This document shows, one piece after another, positions 32,311-40,223 of a stretch of DNA of 58,631 bases (its first letter is position 1; each line of letters starts with the position of its first letter). A model generated the notes under the pieces. That model was not told the DNA's origin, searched no databases, and saw only the letters and a program-made list of their open reading frames with translations. The translations under genes were made by a program, and so were the position numbers. Origin of the DNA: Aquipseudomonas alcaligenes NBRC 14159 (GTDB lineage Bacteria > Pseudomonadota > Gammaproteobacteria > Pseudomonadales > Pseudomonadaceae); NCBI RefSeq assembly GCF_000467105.1, contig NZ_BATI01000037.1:1-58631 (forward strand), written 5' to 3'.

Positions 32311-35073
32311 ATGGCAGTAAAACTCCCCCTGTTCCGTAAAAAATTCCCGTTGCTGGTGACCGGCGGCCTGCTGGCTCTGCAACCTCTGGCCTCGCCTTTC
32401 GCCGTCGCTGCCGAGCAGTACGACTGCAGCGCCTCCGCCTCCGGCGGCTGGGCCTGCACGCCGAAGAGCAACGCCACTGCCGCGGTGCCGCGTCCGCAGC
32501 ATAGCGCCAACGCCGTCAGCTCCGCGCCGGCCGATGCCCAGTCCGCCGGCGGCCAGGCCCAGGGCGAGCAGCCGGTCCTGGTGACCGAGAGCGGTGGTCG
32601 CGCCCTGCTGAGCCGCAGCGCCGACTACAGCCACCTCGACTGGGTACCGCGCGAGCAGCTGACCGCCGCCCAGCTGGCGGAAGTCGGCCCCTACTGCGAG
32701 GGCTCCTACGTCGAGCCGCTGCGCCCGGGGATGAACGACGACACGCCAATGAACGAGTCGCCGACCTTCGTTTCGGCCAAGGCCTCGCGCTACGAGCAGG
32801 AAAAGGAAGCCGCTACCCTGGCCGGTGACGTGGTCCTGCGCCAGTCGAGCATGCAGATCGAGGCCGACGAAGCCACCCTGCACCAGGCCGAGAACCGCGG
32901 CGAGCTGAAAGGCAACGTGCGCATTCGCGACAACGGCATGCTGGTGGTCGGCGACCGCGCCGAGATCCAACTGGACAATGGCGAGGCCAAGGTCGAGAAC
33001 GCCGAATACGTGATCCACAAGGGCCACGTACGCGGCAGCGCGCTCTACGCCAAGCGCGAAGAGAGCGCCGTGGTCCGCCTCAAGGACGGCACCTTCACCC
33101 GTTGCGAACCGGGCAGCAATGCCTGGCACCTGAAAGGCAACAACGTCAAGCTGGACCCTGCCACCGGCTTCGGTACCGCGACCAACGTGACCCTGCGGGT
33201 GAAAGACATTCCGGTCTTCTACACCCCGTACATCTATTTCCCGATCGATGATCGCCGCCAGTCAGGCTTCCTCGCTCCGGGCATCAGCACCGCCAGCGAC
33301 ACCGGCTTCTCGCTGTCGACGCCCTACTACTTCAACCTGGCGCCGAACTACGACGCCACCCTCTACCCGACCTACATGGCCAAGCGCGGCCTGATGCTGG
33401 AGGGTGAGTTCCGCTACCTGACCAAGAGCAGCGAAGGCCAGATCGGCGCCGCCTACCTGGATGACCAGGAAGACGAACGCAAGCTGCAGTCCGAGTACGA
33501 AGACCAGCGCTGGATGTACAACTGGCAGCACAAGCAGGGCCTCGACTCGCGCCTGCTGGCCGAAGTCGACTACACCGACATCAGCGACCCTTATTACTTC
33601 CAGGACCTCAGCAGCGACCTGGAAAACCTGGAAACTCCGGACTTCCTCAACCAGCGCGGCACCCTGACCTATCGCGGCGACAGCTTCGTTGCCCGCTTGA
33701 ATGCTCACGCCTATGCGCAGACCAGCGTCATCGATATCACGCCGTACGAGCGCCTGCCGCAGCTGACGCTGGACGGGCAGCTGCCGTTCCAGCCGGGCGG
33801 TCTGAATTTCTTCTACGGCAGCGAGTTCGTTCGTTTCGATCGTGACTTGCGCAGCGGTGACTTCATCGACGAAGACGGCAATCCGACTCCGTGGTACGAC
33901 AACAACGTCCGCGGCCTTGCTCGCTCCACCGGTGACCGCATCCATCTCGAGCCAGGCATGAGCCTGCCGATGGAAAACAGCTGGGGCTTCATCAAGCCGA
34001 GCCTGAAGTATGCCTACACGCAATATGATCTGGACTTGGACTCCATCGGCAAATCCCAGCTGACGGGCAACTTCCAGGATTCTCCGGACCGCGGCGTACC
34101 GATCACCAGCATCGACAGCGGTCTGTACTTCGACCGCAACACCCAGCTGTTCGGCACCAACTTCCGCCAGACTCTGGAACCGCGCGCCTACTACCTGTAT
34201 GTGCCGGAAGAGGAACAGGACGATATCCCGGTGTTCGACACCGCCGAGTACCGTTTCAGCTACGCCTCGCTGTTCCGCGATAACCGCTTCTCGGGCAATG
34301 ACCGCATCGGCGACGAGAACAAGCTGTCGCTAGGCGTGACCAGCCGCTGGATCGAAGACAATGGCTTCGAGCGCCAGACCTTCAGCATCGGCCAGGCCAT
34401 CTACTTCGCCGACCGCAAGGTGCAGATGCCGGACATCGACTACCGCACCCGTGACGATGCGAAGTCCGACTTCTCGCCCTATGCGCTGGCCTACATGTAC
34501 CGCTTCAACCGCGACTGGCGCCTGACCTCCGACTTCAACTGGGATGGCGAAACCCACCGCACCCGCTCCGGCAGCGTGATGTTCCACTACCAGCCGGAAG
34601 ACAACCCGAACAAGGTGGTCAACGCCGGCTTCCGCTATCGTGACGACACCATCCGCTATGACCAGGCCAGCGGTACCTGGACCTATGGCAGCGACTTCGG
34701 CACTCCGGGCACAGCCAACTACATCAAGGACTACTACAAGATCGAGCAGCATGACGTCTCCGTCATCTGGCCGATGGTCCCGCAGTGGAACGTGATCGCC
34801 CGCTGGCAGCACGACTACGCACGCAACCGCACCCTGGAAGCCTTCGGCGGCTTCGAGTACGACAGCTGCTGCTGGAAACTGCGCCTGATCAACCGTTACT
34901 GGATCGACTACGACGAAACCAGTCTCAACCCGGACGTCAACGAAGAGCCGGATCGCGGCATCTTCCTGCAGGTCGTCCTCAAGGGGCTCGGCAATGTGCT
35001 GGGCGGTAAGACCGAAGGTTTCCTCGAGCAAGGCATTCAAGGTTATCGTGAACGTGAAGAACAAGCTTTCTGA
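32311..35073 (+). CDS. lptD: LPS-assembly outer-membrane protein LptD
   Basis: Inserts lipopolysaccharide into the outer leaflet of the outer membrane. 920 residues: signal peptide (about 1-33), a Pseudomonas-specific N-terminal segment, the OstA/LptA-like jellyroll (about 160-290) and a 26-strand barrel. The conserved cysteine pair is in DSCCWKLRL near the C-terminus, with further cysteines near the N-terminus (YDCSAS, WACT) for the inter-domain disulfides. The start at 32311 (MAVKLPLFRKKFPLL) matches homologues; the ATG at 32263 is less likely. Its end overlaps surA. Confidence 0.96.
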   Translation: MAVKLPLFRKKFPLLVTGGLLALQPLASPFAVAAEQYDCSASASGGWACTPKSNATAAVPRPQHSANAVSSAPADAQSAGGQAQGEQPVLVTESGGRALLSRSADYSHLDWVPREQLTAAQLAEVGPYCEGSYVEPLRPGMNDDTPMNESPTFVSAKASRYEQEKEAATLAGDVVLRQSSMQIEADEATLHQAENRGELKGNVRIRDNGMLVVGDRAEIQLDNGEAKVENAEYVIHKGHVRGSALYAKREESAVVRLKDGTFTRCEPGSNAWHLKGNNVKLDPATGFGTATNVTLRVKDIPVFYTPYIYFPIDDRRQSGFLAPGISTASDTGFSLSTPYYFNLAPNYDATLYPTYMAKRGLMLEGEFRYLTKSSEGQIGAAYLDDQEDERKLQSEYEDQRWMYNWQHKQGLDSRLLAEVDYTDISDPYYFQDLSSDLENLETPDFLNQRGTLTYRGDSFVARLNAHAYAQTSVIDITPYERLPQLTLDGQLPFQPGGLNFFYGSEFVRFDRDLRSGDFIDEDGNPTPWYDNNVRGLARSTGDRIHLEPGMSLPMENSWGFIKPSLKYAYTQYDLDLDSIGKSQLTGNFQDSPDRGVPITSIDSGLYFDRNTQLFGTNFRQTLEPRAYYLYVPEEEQDDIPVFDTAEYRFSYASLFRDNRFSGNDRIGDENKLSLGVTSRWIEDNGFERQTFSIGQAIYFADRKVQMPDIDYRTRDDAKSDFSPYALAYMYRFNRDWRLTSDFNWDGETHRTRSGSVMFHYQPEDNPNKVVNAGFRYRDDTIRYDQASGTWTYGSDFGTPGTANYIKDYYKIEQHDVSVIWPMVPQWNVIARWQHDYARNRTLEAFGGFEYDSCCWKLRLINRYWIDYDETSLNPDVNEEPDRGIFLQVVLKGLGNVLGGKTEGFLEQGIQGYREREEQAF

Positions 35074-36346
35074 TTGCCTGCGCCCGCTGCTGCTGGGCGC
35101 AGTTCTCCTCGCCTCCGGCGCCCAGGCGCAGTTCCAGTCCCTCGATCGCGTGGTCGCCATCGTCGACAACGACGTGATCATGTACAGCCAGCTGGATCAG
35201 CGCCTGCGTGAAGTCGAGCAGACCATCGCCAAGCGTGGCGGGCAGATGCCGCCACAGGACGTGATGCAGCAGCAGGTGCTGGAGCGCCTGATCGTCGAGA
35301 ACCTGCAACTGCAGATCGGCGACCGCTCCGGCATCCGCATCACCGACGAGGAACTGAATCAGGCCATGGGCAGCATTGCCCAGCGCAACAACCTGACCCT
35401 GGAGCAGTTCCGTGCCGCCCTGTCGCGTGACGGCCTTTCCTACGAGGAAGCCCGCGACCAGGTGCGCCGCGAGATGATCATAAGCCGCGTACGTCAGCGC
35501 CGTGTGGCCGAGCGCATCCAGGTCACCGACCAGGAAGTGCAGAACTTCCTCGCCTCCGACCTCGGTCAGATGCAGCTGTCGGAAGATTACCGGCTGGCCA
35601 ACATCCTGATTCCGGTGCCCGAGGCCTCCTCGCCGGACGAAATCCGTGCGGCGGCGCAGAAAGTCTCCACTATCTATGACCAGCTGCGCAGCGGCGCCGA
35701 TTTCGCCCAGCTGGCGATCTCCAGCTCCGCCAGCGAAAACGCACTGGACGGTGGCGAGATCGGCTGGCGCCGAGCCGCCCAGCTGCCGCCGACCTTCGTC
35801 GAGCTGCTGCGCAGCCTGAACGTCGGCGACATCACCGAACCGGTCCGCACCCCCAGCGGTTTCATGATCGTCAAGCTGCTGGAAAAGCGTGGTGGCGATG
35901 CCCAGGTACGTGATGAAGTGCATGTGCGCCACATCCTGATCAAGCCCAACGAAATCCGCAGCGAAGCGGAGACCCAGCGCCTGGTCGAGCGTCTGTACGA
36001 GCGCATCATCGCTGGAGAAGACTTCGCCACCCTGGCCAAGAGCTTCTCCGAGGACCCGGGCTCCGCGCTCAATGGCGGCGACCTGAACTGGATCGACCCC
36101 AACACCCTGGTGCCGGAGTTCCGCGAAGTGATGGCCAAGACGCCCAGCGGCCAGCTCTCCAAGCCGTTCAAGAGCCCCTACGGCTGGCACGTCCTGGAAG
36201 TCATGGGCCGTCGCGCTACCGACAGCAGCGAGCAGTACCGAGAGCAGCAGGCGATGAATGCCCTGCGCAACCGCAAGTACGACGAGGAGCTGCAGGCCTG
36301 GCTGCGCCAGATCCGCGACGAGGCCTACGTCGAGATCAAACTCTGA
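35054..36346 (+). CDS. surA: Periplasmic chaperone and peptidyl-prolyl isomerase SurA
   Basis: Escorts outer-membrane proteins, including LptD, through the periplasm. 430 residues: signal peptide cut after GAQA (about residue 25), chaperone N-terminal domain, two parvulin domains (about 175-275 and 285-385) and a C-terminal helix. It begins inside lptD. GTG at 35054 gives the homologue start MKNKLSDCLRP; GTG at 35048 has better spacing (five bases) from AAGG and would add two residues. Overlap with lptD implies coupled expression of the chaperone with a major client. Confidence 0.94.
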   Translation: MKNKLSDCLRPLLLGAVLLASGAQAQFQSLDRVVAIVDNDVIMYSQLDQRLREVEQTIAKRGGQMPPQDVMQQQVLERLIVENLQLQIGDRSGIRITDEELNQAMGSIAQRNNLTLEQFRAALSRDGLSYEEARDQVRREMIISRVRQRRVAERIQVTDQEVQNFLASDLGQMQLSEDYRLANILIPVPEASSPDEIRAAAQKVSTIYDQLRSGADFAQLAISSSASENALDGGEIGWRRAAQLPPTFVELLRSLNVGDITEPVRTPSGFMIVKLLEKRGGDAQVRDEVHVRHILIKPNEIRSEAETQRLVERLYERIIAGEDFATLAKSFSEDPGSALNGGDLNWIDPNTLVPEFREVMAKTPSGQLSKPFKSPYGWHVLEVMGRRATDSSEQYREQQAMNALRNRKYDEELQAWLRQIRDEAYVEIKL

Positions 36347-36367
36347 CGATTCGCAGCACCACCAGAG

Positions 36368-36390
36368 AGCCCGGCACCGCCGGGCTTTTT
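36368..36390 (+). terminator. Terminator after surA
   Basis: Stem GCCCGGC/GCCGGGC (7 bp), loop ACC, five Ts, about 20 bases after the surA stop. pdxA transcription therefore needs read-through or its own promoter. Confidence 0.85.
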
Positions 36391-36436
36391 CTTGAGCGTA
36401 AAATAGCGCCCATCCGCCAGCCCGAAGAGATCGATC

Positions 36437-37429
36437 ATGCCCGCATCCCGCCTGTTTGCCCTGACCCCCGGTGAGCCGGCCGGTATCGGCCCGGATCTTT
36501 GCCTGTTGCTGGCGCGCGAGGCCCAGCCGCAGGTGCTGGTGGCGGTGGCCAGCCGCCAACTGCTGGCCGAGCGCGCCGCACAGCTGGGCCTGCACATCGA
36601 GCTGCACGATGTCGGCCCCGGCAACTGGCCACACGCCCCCGCGCCGGCCGGCAGCCTGTATGTCTGGGACACTCCGTTGGCCGCCCCGGTGGTTGCCGGA
36701 CAGCTGGACCGGAGCAACGCCGACTATGTACTGCAGACTCTCACCCGCGCCGGCCAGGGCTGCATCGACGGCACCTTCGCCGGGATGATCACCGCGCCGG
36801 TGCACAAGGGCGTGATCAACGAGGCCGGCATCCCCTTCTCCGGCCATACCGAGTTTCTCGCCGAGCTGACCGCCACCGAGCAGGTGGTGATGATGCTGGC
36901 GACCCGTGGCCTGCGTGTGGCCCTGGTGACCACTCACCTGCCCCTGCGCGACGTGGCCGACGCCATCACTGCCGAGCGCCTGGCGCGCGTCAGCCGCATC
37001 CTGCATGCCGACCTGGTGGAGAAGTTCGGCATCGCCGCCCCGCGCATCCTGGTCTGCGGCCTCAACCCGCACGCCGGAGAAGGTGGCCATCTGGGCCGCG
37101 AGGAAATCGAAGTGATCGAGCCGACCCTGGCGCGCCTGCGCAGCGAGGGCCTGAACCTGATCGGCCCGCTGCCGGCCGACACCCTGTTCACCCCCAAGCA
37201 CCTCGACCACTGCGACGCGGTATTGGCGATGTACCACGACCAGGGCCTGCCGGTGCTCAAGTACAAGGGCTTCGGCGCGGCAGTCAATGTCACCCTGGGT
37301 CTACCGATTATCCGGACCTCGGTCGACCACGGCACGGCTCTGGACCTCGCCGGTAGCGGCCGGGTGGATACCGGCAGCCTGCAGGTCGCCCTGGAAACCG
37401 CCTACCAGATGGCAGCGGCACGTCGCTGA
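36437..37429 (+). CDS. pdxA: 4-hydroxythreonine-4-phosphate dehydrogenase
   Basis: NAD-dependent step of pyridoxal phosphate synthesis by the DXP-dependent route. 330 residues, beginning TPGEPAGIGPDL, with the metal-binding histidine regions TAPVHKGVINEAG and SGHTEFLAE and a third near AMYHDQGLPVLKY. Full length. It stands between the surA terminator and a heptad-repeat region before rsmA. Confidence 0.95.
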   Translation: MPASRLFALTPGEPAGIGPDLCLLLAREAQPQVLVAVASRQLLAERAAQLGLHIELHDVGPGNWPHAPAPAGSLYVWDTPLAAPVVAGQLDRSNADYVLQTLTRAGQGCIDGTFAGMITAPVHKGVINEAGIPFSGHTEFLAELTATEQVVMMLATRGLRVALVTTHLPLRDVADAITAERLARVSRILHADLVEKFGIAAPRILVCGLNPHAGEGGHLGREEIEVIEPTLARLRSEGLNLIGPLPADTLFTPKHLDHCDAVLAMYHDQGLPVLKYKGFGAAVNVTLGLPIIRTSVDHGTALDLAGSGRVDTGSLQVALETAYQMAAARR

Positions 37430-37549
37430 CCGCGACGGCATTGCGCCCCAGAATGACTGGCCCGCAGCTTTTCTCGCGCTGGTTATGGCGCGCGAGGCTT
37501 AGAGCCTGGCCGCTTGACTGCTAAACTGCCGCTCTTTGCATTGCGCTTT

Positions 37550-37570
37550 GAGCTTGTGGCTTGAAGCTTG
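37550..37570. repeat. Three tandem heptads RRGCTTG just before rsmA
   Basis: GAGCTTG, TGGCTTG and AAGCTTG follow each other exactly, 11 bases before the rsmA ATG, and a degenerate fourth unit (GAGCCGT) comes next. Heptad arrays of this type occur between genes in many Pseudomonas genomes. Confidence 0.7.
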
Positions 37571-37581
37571 GAGCCGTACCC

Positions 37582-38394
37582 ATGTCCGAATACCAACACC
37601 GCGCGCGCAAGCGCTTCGGCCAGAACTTCCTGCATGACGCCGGGGTCATCCACCGCATCCTGCGCGCCATCCATGCCAAGGAAGGCGAGCGCCTGCTGGA
37701 GATCGGCCCGGGCCAGGGCGCGCTGACCGAAGGCCTGCTGGGCAGCGGCGCGCAGCTCGACGTAATCGAACTGGACCTCGACCTGATCCCCATCCTGCAG
37801 GCCAAGTTCGGCGGCAACCCGAACTTCCGCCTCAACCAGGGCGACGCCCTGAAGTTCGACTTCACCCGCCTGCAGGCCGCGCCGCACAGCCTGCGGGTGG
37901 TCGGCAACCTGCCATACAACATCTCCACCCCGCTGATCTTCCACCTGCTGGACAACGCGCCGCTGATCCGCGACATGCACTTCATGCTGCAGAAAGAGGT
38001 GGTGGAGCGTCTGGCCGCCGAGCCGGGCGGTGGCGACTGGGGCCGTCTGTCGATCATGGTGCAGTATCACTGCCGGGTGGAGCATCTGTTCAATGTCGGG
38101 CCGGGCGCTTTCAATCCGCCGCCCAAGGTCGATTCGGCCATCGTTCGCCTGGTGCCACACGAAGTGCTGCCGCACCCGGCCAAGGATCATCGCCTGCTCG
38201 AGCGAGTGGTTCGCGAGGCCTTCAACATGCGCCGCAAGACCCTGCGCAACACGCTAAAGCAGCTGCTGCCGGCCGAGGCCATCGAGGCCGCCGGCGTGGA
38301 TGGCGGCTTGCGCCCGGAACAGCTCGACCTGGCCGCCTTCGTGCGCCTGGCCGATCAGCTGGCCGCACGCCAGAGTGCCGAACAAGCGGACTAA
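37582..38394 (+). CDS. rsmA: 16S rRNA (A1518/A1519) N6-dimethyltransferase
   Basis: Dimethylates two adenines at the 3' end of 16S rRNA (KsgA); loss confers kasugamycin resistance. 270 residues with RKRFGQNFLHD at the N-terminus, SAM motif EIGPGQGALTE and catalytic NLPYNIS. The start at 37582 (MSEYQHRARK) was preferred over TTG at 37561, which lies in the heptad array. It is followed by apaG after 31 bases, the usual rsmA-apaG-apaH order. Confidence 0.95.
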   Translation: MSEYQHRARKRFGQNFLHDAGVIHRILRAIHAKEGERLLEIGPGQGALTEGLLGSGAQLDVIELDLDLIPILQAKFGGNPNFRLNQGDALKFDFTRLQAAPHSLRVVGNLPYNISTPLIFHLLDNAPLIRDMHFMLQKEVVERLAAEPGGGDWGRLSIMVQYHCRVEHLFNVGPGAFNPPPKVDSAIVRLVPHEVLPHPAKDHRLLERVVREAFNMRRKTLRNTLKQLLPAEAIEAAGVDGGLRPEQLDLAAFVRLADQLAARQSAEQAD

Positions 38395-38425
38395 ACTGCC
38401 CTTCCAGCCTGTCGAGTTTTCCCAG

Positions 38426-38806
38426 ATGGCCGACCCGCGTTACCAGATCGACGTCAGCGTCGAAACCCGCTACCTGCCGGAGCAATCGACCCCGGAGCAG
38501 AACCGCTACGCCTTCGCCTACACCGTGACCATCCACAACGCCGGCAGCGAGGCGGCCAAGCTGCTCAGCCGGCACTGGATCATCACCGACGGCGACGGCC
38601 GTGTGCAGGAAGTCCGCGGCGCCGGCGTGGTCGGCCAGCAGCCGCACCTGCAGCCGGGTGAGAGCCACACCTACAGCAGCGGCACCGTGATGGCGACCAA
38701 GGTCGGCAACATGCACGGCAGCTACCAGATGCTCGCCGACGATGGCAAACGCTTCGACGCGACCATCGCGCCCTTCCGCCTGGCCGTACCGGGGGCCCTG
38801 CACTGA
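38426..38806 (+). CDS. apaG: ApaG/CorD-type protein
   Basis: 126-residue immunoglobulin-like (DUF525) protein; E. coli ApaG/CorD is linked to Co2+ and Mg2+ resistance. Visible family core: RYAFAYTVTIHN, LLSRHWIITD, VGQQPHLQPGE and MHGSYQM. The stop overlaps the apaH ATG by one base (TGATG). The molecular role is unsettled. Confidence 0.93.
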   Translation: MADPRYQIDVSVETRYLPEQSTPEQNRYAFAYTVTIHNAGSEAAKLLSRHWIITDGDGRVQEVRGAGVVGQQPHLQPGESHTYSSGTVMATKVGNMHGSYQMLADDGKRFDATIAPFRLAVPGALH

Positions 38807-39630
38807 TGGCGACCTATGCCGTCGGCGACCTGCAGGGCTGCCTGCAGCCACTGCAGTGCCTGCTCGAACGGGTCGCCTTCGACCCTGCCCGGGACAAACT
38901 CTGGCTGGTCGGCGACCTGGTCAACCGCGGCCCGCAGTCGCTGGAAACCCTACGGTTCCTGTTCGCCATGCGCGATGCGCTGGTCTGCGTGCTCGGCAAT
39001 CACGACCTGCACCTGCTGGCCGCCGCGCACAACGTCGAGCGCCTGAAGAAGCACGACACCCTGCAGGAAATCCTCGACGCGCCGGACCGTGCCGACCTGC
39101 TCGAATGGCTGCGTCAGCAGAAACTGATGCACTACGACGAGCAGCGCGACATCGCCCTGGTGCATGCCGGCATCGCGCCGCAGTGGACGCTGAAAAAGGC
39201 GCTCAAGCGCGCTGCCGAAGTCGAGGAAGTGCTGCGTGACGACGCCCGCCTGCCGCTGTTCCTCGACGGCATGTACGGCAACGAACCAGCCTGCTGGGAC
39301 GGTGACCTGCACGGCGTCACACGCCTGCGGGTGATCACCAACTACTTCACGCGCATGCGCTTCTGTACCGAGGACGGCACCCTCGATTTGAAAAGCAAGG
39401 AAGGCGTGGACACTGCCCCGCCCGGCTACGCCCCCTGGTTCAGCTGGCCCTCGCGCAAGACCCGCGGGCAGAAGATCATCTTCGGCCACTGGGCAGCGCT
39501 GGAAGGCAACTGCGACGAACCTGGCCTGCACGCCCTGGACAGCGGCTGCGTGTGGGGCGGCGCCATGACCCTGATGAACATCGACAGCGGCGAGAAACAC
39601 CGCTGCGGCTGCAAGGAGATCGCCCGATGA
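38806..39630 (+). CDS. apaH: Symmetrical bis(5'-nucleosyl)-tetraphosphatase
   Basis: Hydrolyses Ap4A to two ADP and can remove Np4 caps from RNA. 274 residues of the calcineurin-like phosphatase fold: GDLQGC, GDLVNRGP, GNHDLHLL, then HAGIAP and FGHWAALEG supply the metal ligands. Its final codons overlap glpE by four bases (ATGA), suggesting translational coupling. Confidence 0.95.
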   Translation: MATYAVGDLQGCLQPLQCLLERVAFDPARDKLWLVGDLVNRGPQSLETLRFLFAMRDALVCVLGNHDLHLLAAAHNVERLKKHDTLQEILDAPDRADLLEWLRQQKLMHYDEQRDIALVHAGIAPQWTLKKALKRAAEVEEVLRDDARLPLFLDGMYGNEPACWDGDLHGVTRLRVITNYFTRMRFCTEDGTLDLKSKEGVDTAPPGYAPWFSWPSRKTRGQKIIFGHWAALEGNCDEPGLHALDSGCVWGGAMTLMNIDSGEKHRCGCKEIAR

Positions 39631-39956
39631 GCGAATTCAAACGCATTGCCCCGGAACAGGCCCAGGCCCTGCGCGAGCAGGGTGCCGTGGTTGTGGATAT
39701 TCGCGACCCGCAGAGCTTCGCCAACGGCCATATCAGCGGCTCCAGCCATCTCGACAACCACAGCCTGGCGGACTTCATCGCCAAGGCCGACTTCGATCAC
39801 CCGCTGATCGTCACCTGCTACCACGGCAACTCCAGCCAGAGCGCCGCCGCCTACCTGGCACACCAGGGCTTTGCCGAGGTCTACAGCCTGGATGGCGGCT
39901 TCGAGCTGTGGCGCAGCCAGTACCCGGATCAGGTATCGCGCAGCGAGCTCGAATAA
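39627..39956 (+). CDS. glpE: Thiosulfate sulfurtransferase GlpE (rhodanese)
   Basis: Single-domain rhodanese of 109 residues that moves sulfane sulfur from thiosulfate to cyanide or thioredoxin. The active loop is C64-Y-H-G-N-S-S, in the GlpE class. The start at 39627 overlaps the apaH stop. It ends the lptD-to-glpE run; a hairpin CGCGGC/GCCGCG lies just beyond but lacks a T-run. Confidence 0.92.
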   Translation: MSEFKRIAPEQAQALREQGAVVVDIRDPQSFANGHISGSSHLDNHSLADFIAKADFDHPLIVTCYHGNSSQSAAAYLAHQGFAEVYSLDGGFELWRSQYPDQVSRSELE

Positions 39957-40034
39957 AAAATCCGCCGCGGCGCAAAGCCGCGCCAGCCGTAGCCTGCCGA
40001 CGAACGGCAACACCTTGTCACCCTCTCGCCACAC

Positions 40035-40063
40035 TTGACGCCGGCGAAACCGAACTACGCTTA
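40035..40063 (+). promoter_or_regulatory. Predicted RpoS-type promoter of prkA-yeaH-ycgB
   Basis: CTACGCTTA at 40055-40063 matches the sigma-S -10 pattern CTAYRCTTA at every position, with TTGACG at 40035-40040. The spacer to TACGCT is 15 bases, which sigma-S tolerates. The leader before prkA would be about 155 bases, in a 267-base gap (39957-40223) otherwise without genes. Confidence 0.65.
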
Positions 40064-40223
40064 GGACGAGGCCATCCAGAAGGGAGAGCCGGCACACCGG
40101 TTCCGGGCCATCGGTAGCGTCTTTGTTGTGTTCTGGGGGATGTTCAACGGCCGACCCGCCGTCCTCCCGCGCACCCGCCCGAATGCCCCGCGCCGGCTCC
40201 ACGCAAGCGAGCGAGGTGCAGTC

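Noticed and set aside
34979..37237. 752-codon minus-strand frame opposite surA and pdxA
   Set aside because: Shadow created by third-position GC bias; the sense genes surA and pdxA are complete and conserved.
39957..39990. Classical terminator after glpE
   Set aside because: A 6-bp hairpin exists but the T-run is missing on the plus strand; the A-run lies before the stem.
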